64,000 nt of DNA from UBA6054 sp963975575 (GTDB taxonomy: Bacteria > Planctomycetota > Phycisphaerae > Phycisphaerales > UBA1924): contig CAXBHL010000001.1 of NCBI GenBank assembly GCA_963975575.1, forward strand, positions 868,001-932,000, given 5' to 3'. The notes beneath the pieces were generated by a model. It made no database searches, was not told the DNA's origin, and saw only the letters and a list, made by a program, of their open reading frames with translations. Positions 46,005 to 54,397 of the stretch are shown here, piece after piece. The position numbers and the translations under genes are program-made. Numbering within the stretch: the first letter of the stretch is position 1; every line of letters begins with the position of its first letter.

Positions 46005-47387
46005 ATGAAGCCCATGAAAGAGCCCTTCGCCGACGATGACCTGCTGCAGCCGGACGACACCGCGCCATTCGGTGCCGCGGACGCCGAGGAGGTCACCATC
46101 GCCGACGCCGAGAAGTCCATCCTCGAGGCCACCAAGGGCGGCACCAACCTCGACACGCTGATCGGGCGGTTGGTGATCGATCAGGGCCTGGCGACGGCCG
46201 AGGAAGTCAAGCACTGCATGACCATCACGCGGACGGGCGAGGAGCCCGCCGCCGGGCGGTCGCTGGCCCAGATCCTCGTCGAGCGCTCCTACGTCACCAG
46301 CCGCCAGATCGCCCGACTGCGCGAGGCCATCGAGGCCGAGCGGTCCGGTCAGAAGATCAGCGGCTACAAGATCCTCGGCAAGCTGGGAGCCGGCGCGATG
46401 GCGACGGTCTACAAGGCCAAGCAGATTTCGTTGGACCGCATGGTCGCCATCAAGAAGCTGCCCGAGAAGTTCAGCCAGAACCCGCAGTTCATCGAGCGGT
46501 TCTTCGCGGAAGGGCGTGCGGCCGCCGCCCTGAACCACCCCAATATCGTCCAGGCTTTCGACGTGGGCAACGAGGGCGACCTGTACTACTTCGTGATGGA
46601 GTACGTCGAGGGCCGCACCGTCCACGACGACATCACCAAGCACAAGCGGTACAGCGAGGCCGAGGCGGTCAACATCGTCATCCAGGTCGCCGAAGCGCTC
46701 GATCACGCCCACGGGCGGGGGCTGATCCACCGCGACGTCAAGCCGAAGAACATCATGATCACCAAAGAGGGGGTCGTGAAGCTGGCCGACATGGGCCTGG
46801 CCCGGGCCATCACCGACAAGGAAGCGGCCGAGGCCGAGGCAGGGCGCGCATTCGGCACCCCGTACTACATCTCCCCCGAGCAGATCCGCGGCGAGAAGGA
46901 CATCGGCCCGGCGGCCGACATCTACTCGCTGGGCGCCACGCTCTACCACATGGTCACCGGCTCCGTGCCGTTTGAGGGCAAGAACCCCTCGGCGGTCATG
47001 CACAAGCACCTCAAGAGCGAGCTGGTCCCCCCCGACCACGTCAACCCCAAGCTCTCCGCCGGTATCTCCGAGGTCATCGAGATGATGATGGCCAAAAGGG
47101 TCAACGGGCGGTACCGCAACTGCGGCGACCTGCTGATCGACCTCAAGGCCCTGAAAAAGGGGGAAACCCCGCCCATCGCCCACAAGGACGTGCTGCCGGA
47201 GAACGAGCTGGCCTCGCTGGCCGCGGCCGAAGCCGCGGCGGTGGTGACCAGCGAGATCCCCCAGGACGTGTCCAGGGGGAAGAAGTCGGGGCCCGGCTGG
47301 GTTGACCATCTTTCTTGGCCGCCGTTCCTGATCTTGCTGGTCCTCCTGCTGATCTCGCTGGCGGTCAACATCATCCGCATCGGCTGA
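46005..47387 (+). CDS. Membrane-anchored Ser/Thr protein kinase
   Basis: The 460-residue protein has a Hanks-type kinase domain (about 120-390): GKLGAGAMATVYKAK, the lysine in VAIKKL, HRDVKPKNIM (catalytic loop, about 243-252), DMGLAR in place of DFG, and GTPYYISPEQIRG. One membrane helix lies at the extreme C-terminus (FLILLVLLLISLAVNII). The N-terminal region has two similar helical segments (TLIGRLVIDQGLATAEEVKH and SLAQILVERSYVTSRQIARL) that resemble the N-terminal domain of type II secretion ATPases (GspE/MshE). No clear ribosome binding site precedes ATG 46005; ATG 46014 is also possible. Targets are unknown. Confidence 0.88.
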   Translation: MKPMKEPFADDDLLQPDDTAPFGAADAEEVTIADAEKSILEATKGGTNLDTLIGRLVIDQGLATAEEVKHCMTITRTGEEPAAGRSLAQILVERSYVTSRQIARLREAIEAERSGQKISGYKILGKLGAGAMATVYKAKQISLDRMVAIKKLPEKFSQNPQFIERFFAEGRAAAALNHPNIVQAFDVGNEGDLYYFVMEYVEGRTVHDDITKHKRYSEAEAVNIVIQVAEALDHAHGRGLIHRDVKPKNIMITKEGVVKLADMGLARAITDKEAAEAEAGRAFGTPYYISPEQIRGEKDIGPAADIYSLGATLYHMVTGSVPFEGKNPSAVMHKHLKSELVPPDHVNPKLSAGISEVIEMMMAKRVNGRYRNCGDLLIDLKALKKGETPPIAHKDVLPENELASLAAAEAAAVVTSEIPQDVSRGKKSGPGWVDHLSWPPFLILLVLLLISLAVNIIRIG

Positions 47388-47482
47388 CGCACACTCGGCG
47401 GCCAGCGACCCCCGGGGGGCTGGCACCAGGGGCGAAATTGCCCGGCGCGGCCGGTCTTTCCCTGCCCCCGGACGCACCGGCG

Positions 47483-47491
47483 TGATATGCT
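47483..47491 (+). promoter_or_regulatory. Possible extended -10 promoter element for infC
   Basis: TGATATGCT fits the extended -10 pattern TGnTATnnT. It would place transcription start about 65-70 nt before the proposed infC start. No good -35 is seen. Confidence 0.3.
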
Positions 47492-47551
47492 TGGATCTGG
47501 GACGGGACGGACCCGCCCCGACGCACGATCGCCCCGGAACGGGCGGAACAT

Positions 47552-47557
47552 AAGGAG
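47552..47557 (+). promoter_or_regulatory. infC ribosome binding site that supports an ATC start
   Basis: AAGGAG lies exactly 7 nt before the in-frame ATC at 47565. The nearest in-frame ATG is 31 nt away and the in-frame TTG at 47559 is too close (1 nt). This site is the main reason for choosing ATC. Confidence 0.7.
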
Positions 47558-47564
47558 TTTGGAT

Positions 47565-48341
47565 ATCGCTCGCAGACCTTTCTACCGCATGCAGGGTCCG
47601 GTGCAACGCACCAGGATCAACCACATGATCCGTCTCTCCCCCATCCGCCTGATCGATCAGGACGGCGAACAGGTCGGGGTGACCGAGACGCACGAAGCGA
47701 TGCGGATGGCCCAGGAGGCGGGTCTCGACCTGGTCGAGATCTCGCCGGATGCGCGTCCGCCCGTGTGCAAGATCATGGACTACGGCAAGTACAAGTACGA
47801 GCTGTCCAAGCGAGAGCAGAAGAGCCGCACGCACGGCGCGGAACTCAAGGAGATCCGCCTGGGCCGCTCGATCAAAATCGACCCCCACGACGTCTCCATC
47901 CGCGTCGACCAGGCGCGCCGATTCCTGATGGCCGGGCACAAGGTCCAGATCACCCAGCGCTTCCGCGGGCGTGAAATGGCCCACCGCGAGCTGGGCGAGG
48001 AACGCCTGTTCAAGATCTGTCAGGACCTTAGCGACGTGGCCAAGATCGAGATGGCGCCCCGCGGCGTCGGCCGGGCGATCACGCTCGTCCTCGCGCCAGA
48101 CCGTCCCAAGATCGAGCAGTACAAGGCCAAGCTCGCCAAGGAAGGCAAGCAGGAGGAAGAGGACCTCGAAAAGCTCGAGGCCGAGGTCGCCGCCCAGAAC
48201 GCCAAGATCGACGCCGAGGACGGCGACGACGACGGGGACGACGGCGACGACAAGTCCTCCAAGAAAAAGCGTGGCCCCAAGGACGACCGCGCCGGCAATC
48301 CGGTCGACGACGAGGTCGCCGACCTGCTTGGCGAGATCTGA
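47565..48341 (+). CDS. infC: Translation initiation factor IF-3
   Basis: IF-3 checks start codons and keeps the 30S subunit free. The N-domain (RINHMIRLSPIRLIDQDGEQ), the linker with MDYGKYKYELSKREQK and the C-domain (LKEIRLGRSIKIDPHD; ITQRFRGREMAH) are complete. The best ribosome binding site points to an ATC start at 47565; infC of E. coli starts at AUU, which allows IF-3 to repress its own mRNA. With ATG 47589 the protein would be 8 residues shorter. The C-terminus has an extra acidic, then basic, tail of about 60-70 residues beyond the usual IF-3 end (EDGDDDGDDGDDKSSKKKR). A terminator follows directly, so rpmI and rplT are not adjacent as they often are. Confidence 0.93.
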   Translation: MARRPFYRMQGPVQRTRINHMIRLSPIRLIDQDGEQVGVTETHEAMRMAQEAGLDLVEISPDARPPVCKIMDYGKYKYELSKREQKSRTHGAELKEIRLGRSIKIDPHDVSIRVDQARRFLMAGHKVQITQRFRGREMAHRELGEERLFKICQDLSDVAKIEMAPRGVGRAITLVLAPDRPKIEQYKAKLAKEGKQEEEDLEKLEAEVAAQNAKIDAEDGDDDGDDGDDKSSKKKRGPKDDRAGNPVDDEVADLLGEI

Positions 48342-48368
48342 CCGCTCCCGCGAACTCAGTCAACGAAC

Positions 48369-48396
48369 ACGCCGGACTTCGCGTCCGGCGTTTTCC
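48369..48396 (+). terminator. Intrinsic terminator after infC
   Basis: A perfect 9-bp stem (48369-48377 with 48383-48391) with the loop TTCGC is followed by TTTCC. It lies between infC and the convergent DUF1570 gene. Confidence 0.85.
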
Positions 48397-48431
48397 TTTG
48401 ACCAATGGCGCCGATCGCCGCCCGCGGCCGG

Positions 48432-49667
48432 TTAGTCTATCTCGATGGCGTGGGCCGCCGGCCCGTCGCCGTCGCGCGACCAAGTCAGGCGGATGCGGTA
48501 CTTGAGCCCGCGGACCTCGACCGACGCGGGCAATCGACCGCGCCGGTCCGCGACGAACCGCACCACCGCCGGACGCTTGGTCCGCTCGGCCGTCGGAGGG
48601 GTCCGCCACCACGCGTTCGCGTCGGTCACCAGTTCACGGCGGCCCAGCGGCGTGCGGACCGTGTCGGGCAGGTCGAGCCGGTCGGCGTGCTCGGCCAGAG
48701 CCGCGTCCAAGTCGTCGGGTGTGGCCGGACGAACACCAAGAGCGTCGAGACTCCCGAGCAGCGCCGCGTGGGCGTTCAGCAGGGCCATCGCGCCGTACAG
48801 CTCGTCCGGCTCGAGGGCGACCAGCCACGCCCGCCAGGCCGCCTCCATCGGGCCCAGGTCGGCGCCGAAGGTCTGGGTGACCGCCCGCTGAGGGTCCACG
48901 CCGCTCCAGAGCTGGCGGAGCAGCGTCATGAGCATCGGCTCGTACCGCCCGCCTTCCGCGTAGACAAGGAACTGCACAACCGACCACGCCTGGTCATACT
49001 GCACCGAGGCCTGGCCCGCCTGCACGCGGGCGTTCCAGTCCGCGTGGGCCATCTTGAGCAGGTCCGCGAATGGGAGCAGTTGCTCGGCCTCGGCCGCCGA
49101 GCGGAGCCGCGATACGGCCACCGGGTCGGCCAGGCCCATCGCGAAGCCGGTCCGCGTCCGCAGGGCGTACCCGAACCACTCGGCCATGCCCTCGTTGAGC
49201 CACACGGGCAGGTCGTCTCCGATCCGCTGGTAGGTGAACTGGTGCATGCCCTCGTGGCGGAGGGTCTCGAGCATGGAGTCCATCGGGCGCTCGCCGAGGT
49301 AGGACACCAGCCCCGAGGCCGAGGAGCGACGGAAGAACATCCCGCCCGACCCGGTGCCGTCGATGCCGTGCGACGCGAGGAACTCCGTATAGCCATCGCG
49401 GTCGCGGAACACCCACAGCCGCAGGGCCTCGCCGTTGCGCTTCCCGAACCCGCTGAACCGCCGGGCGTACTCGGCGTGGACCGCGTCCATGTGGTCCGCC
49501 ACCTCCGCCGCGTCGTCCCGGTCCAGGTCGGTGGTGATGTCGTAGAAGCGCGATGCGAACCGCAGCTCGTCGCCGCCGGCAGTCGCGGGCATCACGGCGC
49601 ACACCACCGCCGCCAGCGCCGCAACCCAACGCCGATGCCACCCCGAACGCCCGGCCTTGCTCGTCAT
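48432..49667 (-). CDS. DUF1570 metalloprotease-like protein, exported
   Basis: The 411-residue protein has a signal peptide (about 1-30). The motif LRHEGMHQFTY contains HExxH (H138, E139, H142), and LNEGMAEWF about 20 residues later supplies the third ligand expected of a gluzincin-type zinc peptidase. DUF1570 is common in planctomycetes and its substrate is unknown. A predicted beta-rich C-terminal part (about 360-411) follows. It lies 37 bp downstream of the ABC permease gene on the same strand and probably shares its transcript. Confidence 0.85.
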   Translation of the reverse strand: MTSKAGRSGWHRRWVAALAAVVCAVMPATAGGDELRFASRFYDITTDLDRDDAAEVADHMDAVHAEYARRFSGFGKRNGEALRLWVFRDRDGYTEFLASHGIDGTGSGGMFFRRSSASGLVSYLGERPMDSMLETLRHEGMHQFTYQRIGDDLPVWLNEGMAEWFGYALRTRTGFAMGLADPVAVSRLRSAAEAEQLLPFADLLKMAHADWNARVQAGQASVQYDQAWSVVQFLVYAEGGRYEPMLMTLLRQLWSGVDPQRAVTQTFGADLGPMEAAWRAWLVALEPDELYGAMALLNAHAALLGSLDALGVRPATPDDLDAALAEHADRLDLPDTVRTPLGRRELVTDANAWWRTPPTAERTKRPAVVRFVADRRGRLPASVEVRGLKYRIRLTWSRDGDGPAAHAIEID

Positions 49668-49704
49668 GGTCAGTCCCCCTGCGCCGATGATGCCCGGCCC
49701 TGGA

Positions 49705-51036
49705 TCAGTCGTGACGCAGGGCCACGATCGGGTCCTGCTTCGCGGCCTTGCGGGCCGGGTAGATGCCGAAGATCAGCCCTGTCGCCGCGGCCACCATGAA
49801 CGCGACGACGATCGACCACATGCTCAGCACCGTCGGCAGCGACGCGTCCGCCGGCACCGACTCGCCGATCACCGGCAGGTTGTGCAGCTGCGGCACGAGC
49901 CAGCCGATCGAGAGCGACAGGCCGACCCCGAGCGCCACGCCGATCAGCCCGCCGATCGCCGAGAGCACCGAGGTCTCAACCAGGAACTGGGCCACGATGT
50001 GCTTGCGGGTCGCCCCCAGGGCGCGGCGGATGCCGATCTCCCGGGTCCGCTCGGTCACGTTGGCCAGCATGATGTTCATGATGCCGATGCCGCCGACGAG
50101 CAGGGAAATGCCCGCGATGGCGCCGGAGATCCACTGCCCGGTCATGGCCCGCTTGCGGGCCGACTCGAGCAGCTCGTAGGGCACGATCATCGTGACGTCC
50201 TCGAGGCGCGGGTGCCGGGTCTCAAGGATGCGCCTGGCCCGCTGGGCGTCTGGCACCACCCGCTCGCGTGTTGGGGCCTCGAGGTAGAGCTCGTGGACCT
50301 CCACCTCGGTCATGGAGAAGGACCCGGAGGAGCGACGCACGACGGTGTCGCCCATGACGGCCCGGGCGGTCGTGATCGGGATGTGGATGTCCTGGTTCAG
50401 ATCCCGCCCGACGAGGGCCGCGCCCGCGCCGCCGGAGAGCCCGACCGGGGCCAGCACGCCGACGACCTGCAGCACGAACTCGTCCACGCGGAATGTCTTG
50501 CCCAAGGGGTCCTCGAGCGGAAACAGCGCATCGGCCATGGTCGGCCCGATCACCGCGACCAGCGATTGATCCCGCATGTCCGACTCGTTGAGGTACCGCC
50601 CGCGGGACACCGTCAGACGGGCGACCTCGACGAAGTCCGGGGTGGTCCCGAATGTCTGCGAGGTCTTCGCGATCGCCCCGCGGAGCACCTGCGAGCCGAC
50701 CTCCTTCAGCGGCACGATCGTGCTCGCATCCGGGAAGCTCTCTTCGATCACCCGCAGGTCCTCCCGCGTCAGGCCGTACTTGAGCATCCGGGACGTCTGC
50801 TGCCCGCCCGCCTGGTTCGGCGACTCCGGCGGCTGGACCGACCGGATGATGATGTTGCGGGCGCCCAGACGCTCGATTTGGGCCAGCGCCTCTGCGGTGG
50901 AACCCTCACCGATGGCCACCATGGTGATGACCGCGGACACGCCGAAGATGATGCCCAACGCCGTCAGGATGCTGCGGAGCAGCTGGAGGCGGAGGTTGGC
51001 CAGGCCGAGCCGGATTGTTTCGAGGAGAAACGTCAT
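49705..51036 (-). CDS. MacB/FtsX-type ABC transporter permease
   Basis: The 443-residue protein has the MacB layout: an N-terminal helix (LLRSILTALGIIFGVSAVITM), a large periplasmic domain (about 45-300) and three C-terminal helices (ISGAIAGISLLVGGIGIMNI; SAIGGLIGVALGVGLSLSIG; WSIVVAFMVAAATGLIFGIY). The cytoplasmic loop ERTREIGIRRALGATR is a family signature, and the end PARKAAKQDPIVALRHD is typical. Such permeases drive outer-envelope work or export through a partner ATPase, which is not in this window. It diverges from uvrA. Confidence 0.92.
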   Translation of the reverse strand: MTFLLETIRLGLANLRLQLLRSILTALGIIFGVSAVITMVAIGEGSTAEALAQIERLGARNIIIRSVQPPESPNQAGGQQTSRMLKYGLTREDLRVIEESFPDASTIVPLKEVGSQVLRGAIAKTSQTFGTTPDFVEVARLTVSRGRYLNESDMRDQSLVAVIGPTMADALFPLEDPLGKTFRVDEFVLQVVGVLAPVGLSGGAGAALVGRDLNQDIHIPITTARAVMGDTVVRRSSGSFSMTEVEVHELYLEAPTRERVVPDAQRARRILETRHPRLEDVTMIVPYELLESARKRAMTGQWISGAIAGISLLVGGIGIMNIMLANVTERTREIGIRRALGATRKHIVAQFLVETSVLSAIGGLIGVALGVGLSLSIGWLVPQLHNLPVIGESVPADASLPTVLSMWSIVVAFMVAAATGLIFGIYPARKAAKQDPIVALRHD

Positions 51037-51188
51037 GGGGTGGTGTGATCGTACCGGACCCGTGCATTCGGGTGGCGGCCAGAATCGGTTTCGGCCCAGA
51101 TTTCGAACGGACTTTGTGCGGGTCGGATCGGACGCTCCCTACGATCCGGGCAACGCGCGGGACCAACGAAGAAAGGCCCCCGAATCCC

Positions 51189-54100
51189 ATGCCGCCCTCC
51201 GCCGCCGCCGACGCCCCGTCCATGAGCAAGAAGCCCCGTTCAACCAAGGCCCCCAAGGGGTCGAAGCCCGCGTCGCAGGCCGAGCCCAAGCCCGCGAAGG
51301 CCGATGCTTTCGCCGAGCGCGTCATCCGTGTCCGCGGCGCGAAAGAGCACAACCTCAAGAATGTGGACCTGACCATCCCCCGCGACCGGCTGGTGGTCAT
51401 GACCGGGCTGTCCGGCTCGGGCAAGAGTTCGCTGGCCTTCGACACCATCTTCGCCGAGGGCCAGCGCAAGTACATGGAGTCGCTGTCGGCGTATGCCCGG
51501 CAGTTCCTCGACCAACTCAAGAAACCCGACGTCGAGGAAATCGAGGGCATCCCCCCGACCATCGCGATCGAGCAGCGCTCCAGCGCCCACAACCCCCGCT
51601 CGACCGTCGCGACCACCACCGAGATCTTCGACTACCTCCGCCTGCTCTTCGCCCGCTGCGGCACGCCGCGGTCGTGGGCCGTCACCAAGGCCAAGAAGGA
51701 CGGCACGGTGCTCGAGCGGTCGGGCGTGAAGGTCCAGGCGTCCAGCGCGAGTCAGATCGTCGACCACCTGATGGGCCTGCCCGACGGCACGCGCCTGATG
51801 ATCATCGCGCCGGTCGTCCGCGGCAAGAAGGGCTTCCACAAGGACACGCTCGAATCGCTGAGCAGCAACGGCTGGGCCCGCGCCCGCGTTAACGGGCAGC
51901 TTGTGGACCTGCGCGAGGTCTTAAAGAACGAGGGCGAGAACCCGCTCGACCTGCACCGCCATAAGAAGCACGACATCGACGCCGTTATCGACCGTCTGGC
52001 GATCAACGCCGAGGCCCGCCAGCGTCTGGCCGAGTCCATCGAGGCCGCGCTGCGCCTGGCCGACGGCACCGCCATCGCCAGCGTGGAGGTAGACGGCACA
52101 TTCGTGGATCGATCCTTCTCCACGAAGTTTGCCGACCCCGACCACCCCGAGGTCGCGCTCGAGGAACTCTCTCCCCGACTGTTCTCGTTCAACTCGCCGT
52201 TCGGTGCGTGCCCGACCTGCCACGGCCTCGGCTCGCTGCTGGAGTTCACCGAGGACCTGGTGGTGCCGGATGACGCCAAGGCGATCCTCTCCGGGGGCAT
52301 CGCGCCCTGGAAGAAGAACGGCCCCGGCGGCATGATCTACCCGCGGTACCTCCGCCGCTTCTGCCGGGCGTTCGATGTCACGCCGGGCACCAAGATGGGC
52401 GACATGGACGCCGAGACCTACGAGATCCTCCTCCGGGGCACCACGCCCGAGCAGGCGAAGAAGTACAAGATGAAGTGGGACGGCGTGCTCCCCATGCTCC
52501 GCGCCTGGTTCGAGAAGACCGAGTCCACCTGGGTCAAGGACCACCTGCATCAGTACCAGCGCGAGACCATCTGCCACGACTGCCACGGCGACCGCCTCCG
52601 CATCGAGGCCCTCCACGTGCTGGTCGAGAGCACGCACCGGGCGGACACCGAGCGAGCCAAGTCTCCGACGGTGATCGGCCGCCCGGTCCACGACGGCACG
52701 ATGCTCAACATCGCCGAACTCAGCCGCCTGAACATCACCGACGCCATCGCCTTCGTCGAGGGCCTGAAGCTCACGCAGGAGCAGGCGACGATCGCCGAGC
52801 CGATCCTCCGCGAAGTCGGCAACCGCCTGCGGTTCCTGACCAGCGTGGGCCTGGACTACCTCAGCCTCGACCGACGCACCGCCACCCTCTCCGGCGGCGA
52901 GGCCCAGCGCATCCGCCTGGCCACCCAGGTCGGCTCGGGCCTCGTCGGGGCCTGCTACGTGCTCGACGAGCCCACCATCGGCCTCCACCAGCGGGATAAC
53001 GACCGCCTGATCGCCACCCTCCGCCACCTGACCGACATCGGCAACACGGTGCTGGTGGTCGAGCACGACGAGGACATGATCCGCTCCGCCGACCACCTCG
53101 TGGACGTCGGCCCCGGCCCCGGCGTGCACGGCGGTCGGATCGTCGCCCAGGGCACCGTCCAGCAGGTCATCGACACCCCCGGTTCGTTGACGGGCGATTA
53201 CCTGGCGGGCCGGCGCAGGATCGAGGTGCCCAATTCTCGTCGCCCGGTGGACGAGAAGAAGGCCCTGACCATCAAGGGCGCCAAGCAGAACAACCTCAAG
53301 AACATCGACGCGGCGTTTCCGCTCGGTGGCATCGTCTGCATCACCGGTGTGTCCGGCTCGGGCAAGTCCACGCTGGTCAACGACATCCTGCTGCGGGCCG
53401 TCCGAAAGCACCTGACCGGAGGCGGCGACCTTCCGGGCGCTCACAGCCGCGTCAACGGGCTCCAGCACGTCCAGCGGATCATCGAGGTCGACCAGAGCCC
53501 CATCGGACGCACGCCGCGGTCCAACCCCGCCACCTACACCGGCGTCTTCGACGAGATCCGCAAGGTCTTTGCCAACACCAAAGAGGCCAAGATCCGCGGT
53601 TACAAGCCCGGGCGTTTCAGCTTCAACGTCTCTGCCGAACGCGGCGGCAAGGCCGGCGGCGGCGGCCGCTGCGAGGCCTGCCAGGGACAGGGCCTCAAGA
53701 AGATCGAAATGCACTTTCTGCCCGACGTCTTCGTCGAGTGCGAGGTCTGCAAGGGCACCCGCTACAACCGCGAAACGCTAGAAGTGAAGTACCGCGGCAA
53801 GTCCATCGCCGACGTGCTCGCTCTGACCGTCGAGGACGCCTGCACGTTCTTCGAGAACCATCCCAAGATCGCCCGCTTCGTCGAGTGCCTCCGCGACGTC
53901 GGCTTGGGCTACATCACCCTCGGCCAGCCCAGCACCACCATCTCCGGCGGCGAGGCCCAGCGCGTCAAGCTCGCCACCGAACTCGGCAAGGGCACGCGCT
54001 ACGACGGCACCCCCAGCACCGAGCACACCCTCTACGTCCTCGACGAGCCCACCACCGGCCTGCACTTCGAGGACATCCGCAAACTCCTCGAGGTCTTCAA

Positions 54101-54296
54101 CCGCCTGGCCGACGCCAACAACACGCTGGTTGTCATCGAGCACAACCTCGACGTCATCAAGTGCGCCGACTGGATCATCGACCTCGGCCCCGAAGGCGGC
54201 GACGGCGGCGGCACGGTGGTCGCCACCGGCACGCCGGAGCAGGTCGCCAAGAACAAGGCGAGCCACACCGGCCGCTACCTCAAGCCGATGCTCTAG
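51189..54296 (+). CDS. uvrA: Excinuclease ABC subunit A
   Basis: The 1035-residue damage sensor of nucleotide excision repair has two ABC ATPase modules: Walker A GLSGSGKSSLAFDT (about 73) and GVSGSGKSTLVNDI (about 720), with signature motifs TLSGGEAQRIRLA and TISGGEAQRVKLA. Zinc-finger cysteines are in GACPTCHGLGS and CHDCHGD, and in CEACQGQG and CEVCKGTRYN. The N-terminus has a Lys/Ala/Pro-rich extension of about 40 residues before the conserved RVRGAKEHNLKNVDL. ATG 51189 is preferred; ATG 51222 would shorten the extension. The partner uvrB lies at the other end of this window. Confidence 0.97.
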   Translation: MPPSAAADAPSMSKKPRSTKAPKGSKPASQAEPKPAKADAFAERVIRVRGAKEHNLKNVDLTIPRDRLVVMTGLSGSGKSSLAFDTIFAEGQRKYMESLSAYARQFLDQLKKPDVEEIEGIPPTIAIEQRSSAHNPRSTVATTTEIFDYLRLLFARCGTPRSWAVTKAKKDGTVLERSGVKVQASSASQIVDHLMGLPDGTRLMIIAPVVRGKKGFHKDTLESLSSNGWARARVNGQLVDLREVLKNEGENPLDLHRHKKHDIDAVIDRLAINAEARQRLAESIEAALRLADGTAIASVEVDGTFVDRSFSTKFADPDHPEVALEELSPRLFSFNSPFGACPTCHGLGSLLEFTEDLVVPDDAKAILSGGIAPWKKNGPGGMIYPRYLRRFCRAFDVTPGTKMGDMDAETYEILLRGTTPEQAKKYKMKWDGVLPMLRAWFEKTESTWVKDHLHQYQRETICHDCHGDRLRIEALHVLVESTHRADTERAKSPTVIGRPVHDGTMLNIAELSRLNITDAIAFVEGLKLTQEQATIAEPILREVGNRLRFLTSVGLDYLSLDRRTATLSGGEAQRIRLATQVGSGLVGACYVLDEPTIGLHQRDNDRLIATLRHLTDIGNTVLVVEHDEDMIRSADHLVDVGPGPGVHGGRIVAQGTVQQVIDTPGSLTGDYLAGRRRIEVPNSRRPVDEKKALTIKGAKQNNLKNIDAAFPLGGIVCITGVSGSGKSTLVNDILLRAVRKHLTGGGDLPGAHSRVNGLQHVQRIIEVDQSPIGRTPRSNPATYTGVFDEIRKVFANTKEAKIRGYKPGRFSFNVSAERGGKAGGGGRCEACQGQGLKKIEMHFLPDVFVECEVCKGTRYNRETLEVKYRGKSIADVLALTVEDACTFFENHPKIARFVECLRDVGLGYITLGQPSTTISGGEAQRVKLATELGKGTRYDGTPSTEHTLYVLDEPTTGLHFEDIRKLLEVFNRLADANNTLVVIEHNLDVIKCADWIIDLGPEGGDGGGTVVATGTPEQVAKNKASHTGRYLKPML

Positions 54297-54308
54297 CCTC
54301 CGCGGAGC

Positions 54309-54383
54309 GGGGGGCTACCAGCCCCCCGTCCGAGCGAAGCTCGGAGTCTTGGTAGGGCCGGCTTCCAGCCGGCCTTCTCTTTT
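54309..54383 (+). terminator. Triple-hairpin element after uvrA, ending in a terminator
   Basis: Three hairpins follow one another: 54309-54316 with 54320-54327 (8 bp), 54329-54334 with 54340-54345 (6 bp) and 54356-54362 with 54368-54374 (7 bp, loop TTCCA). The last is followed by TTCTCTTTT and should end uvrA transcripts. The TAGGGCCGGCTTCCAGCCGG style of the third hairpin is reminiscent of repetitive extragenic elements in other genomes; this is from memory and needs a genome-wide count. Confidence 0.7.
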
Positions 54384-54397
54384 GTTACCATCCGCCC

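Noticed and set aside
47401..47424. Terminator between the kinase and infC
   Set aside because: GCCAGC ... GCTGGC with an inner CCCCC/GGGGG run can form a strong hairpin, but no T-run follows, so it was not listed as an intrinsic terminator.
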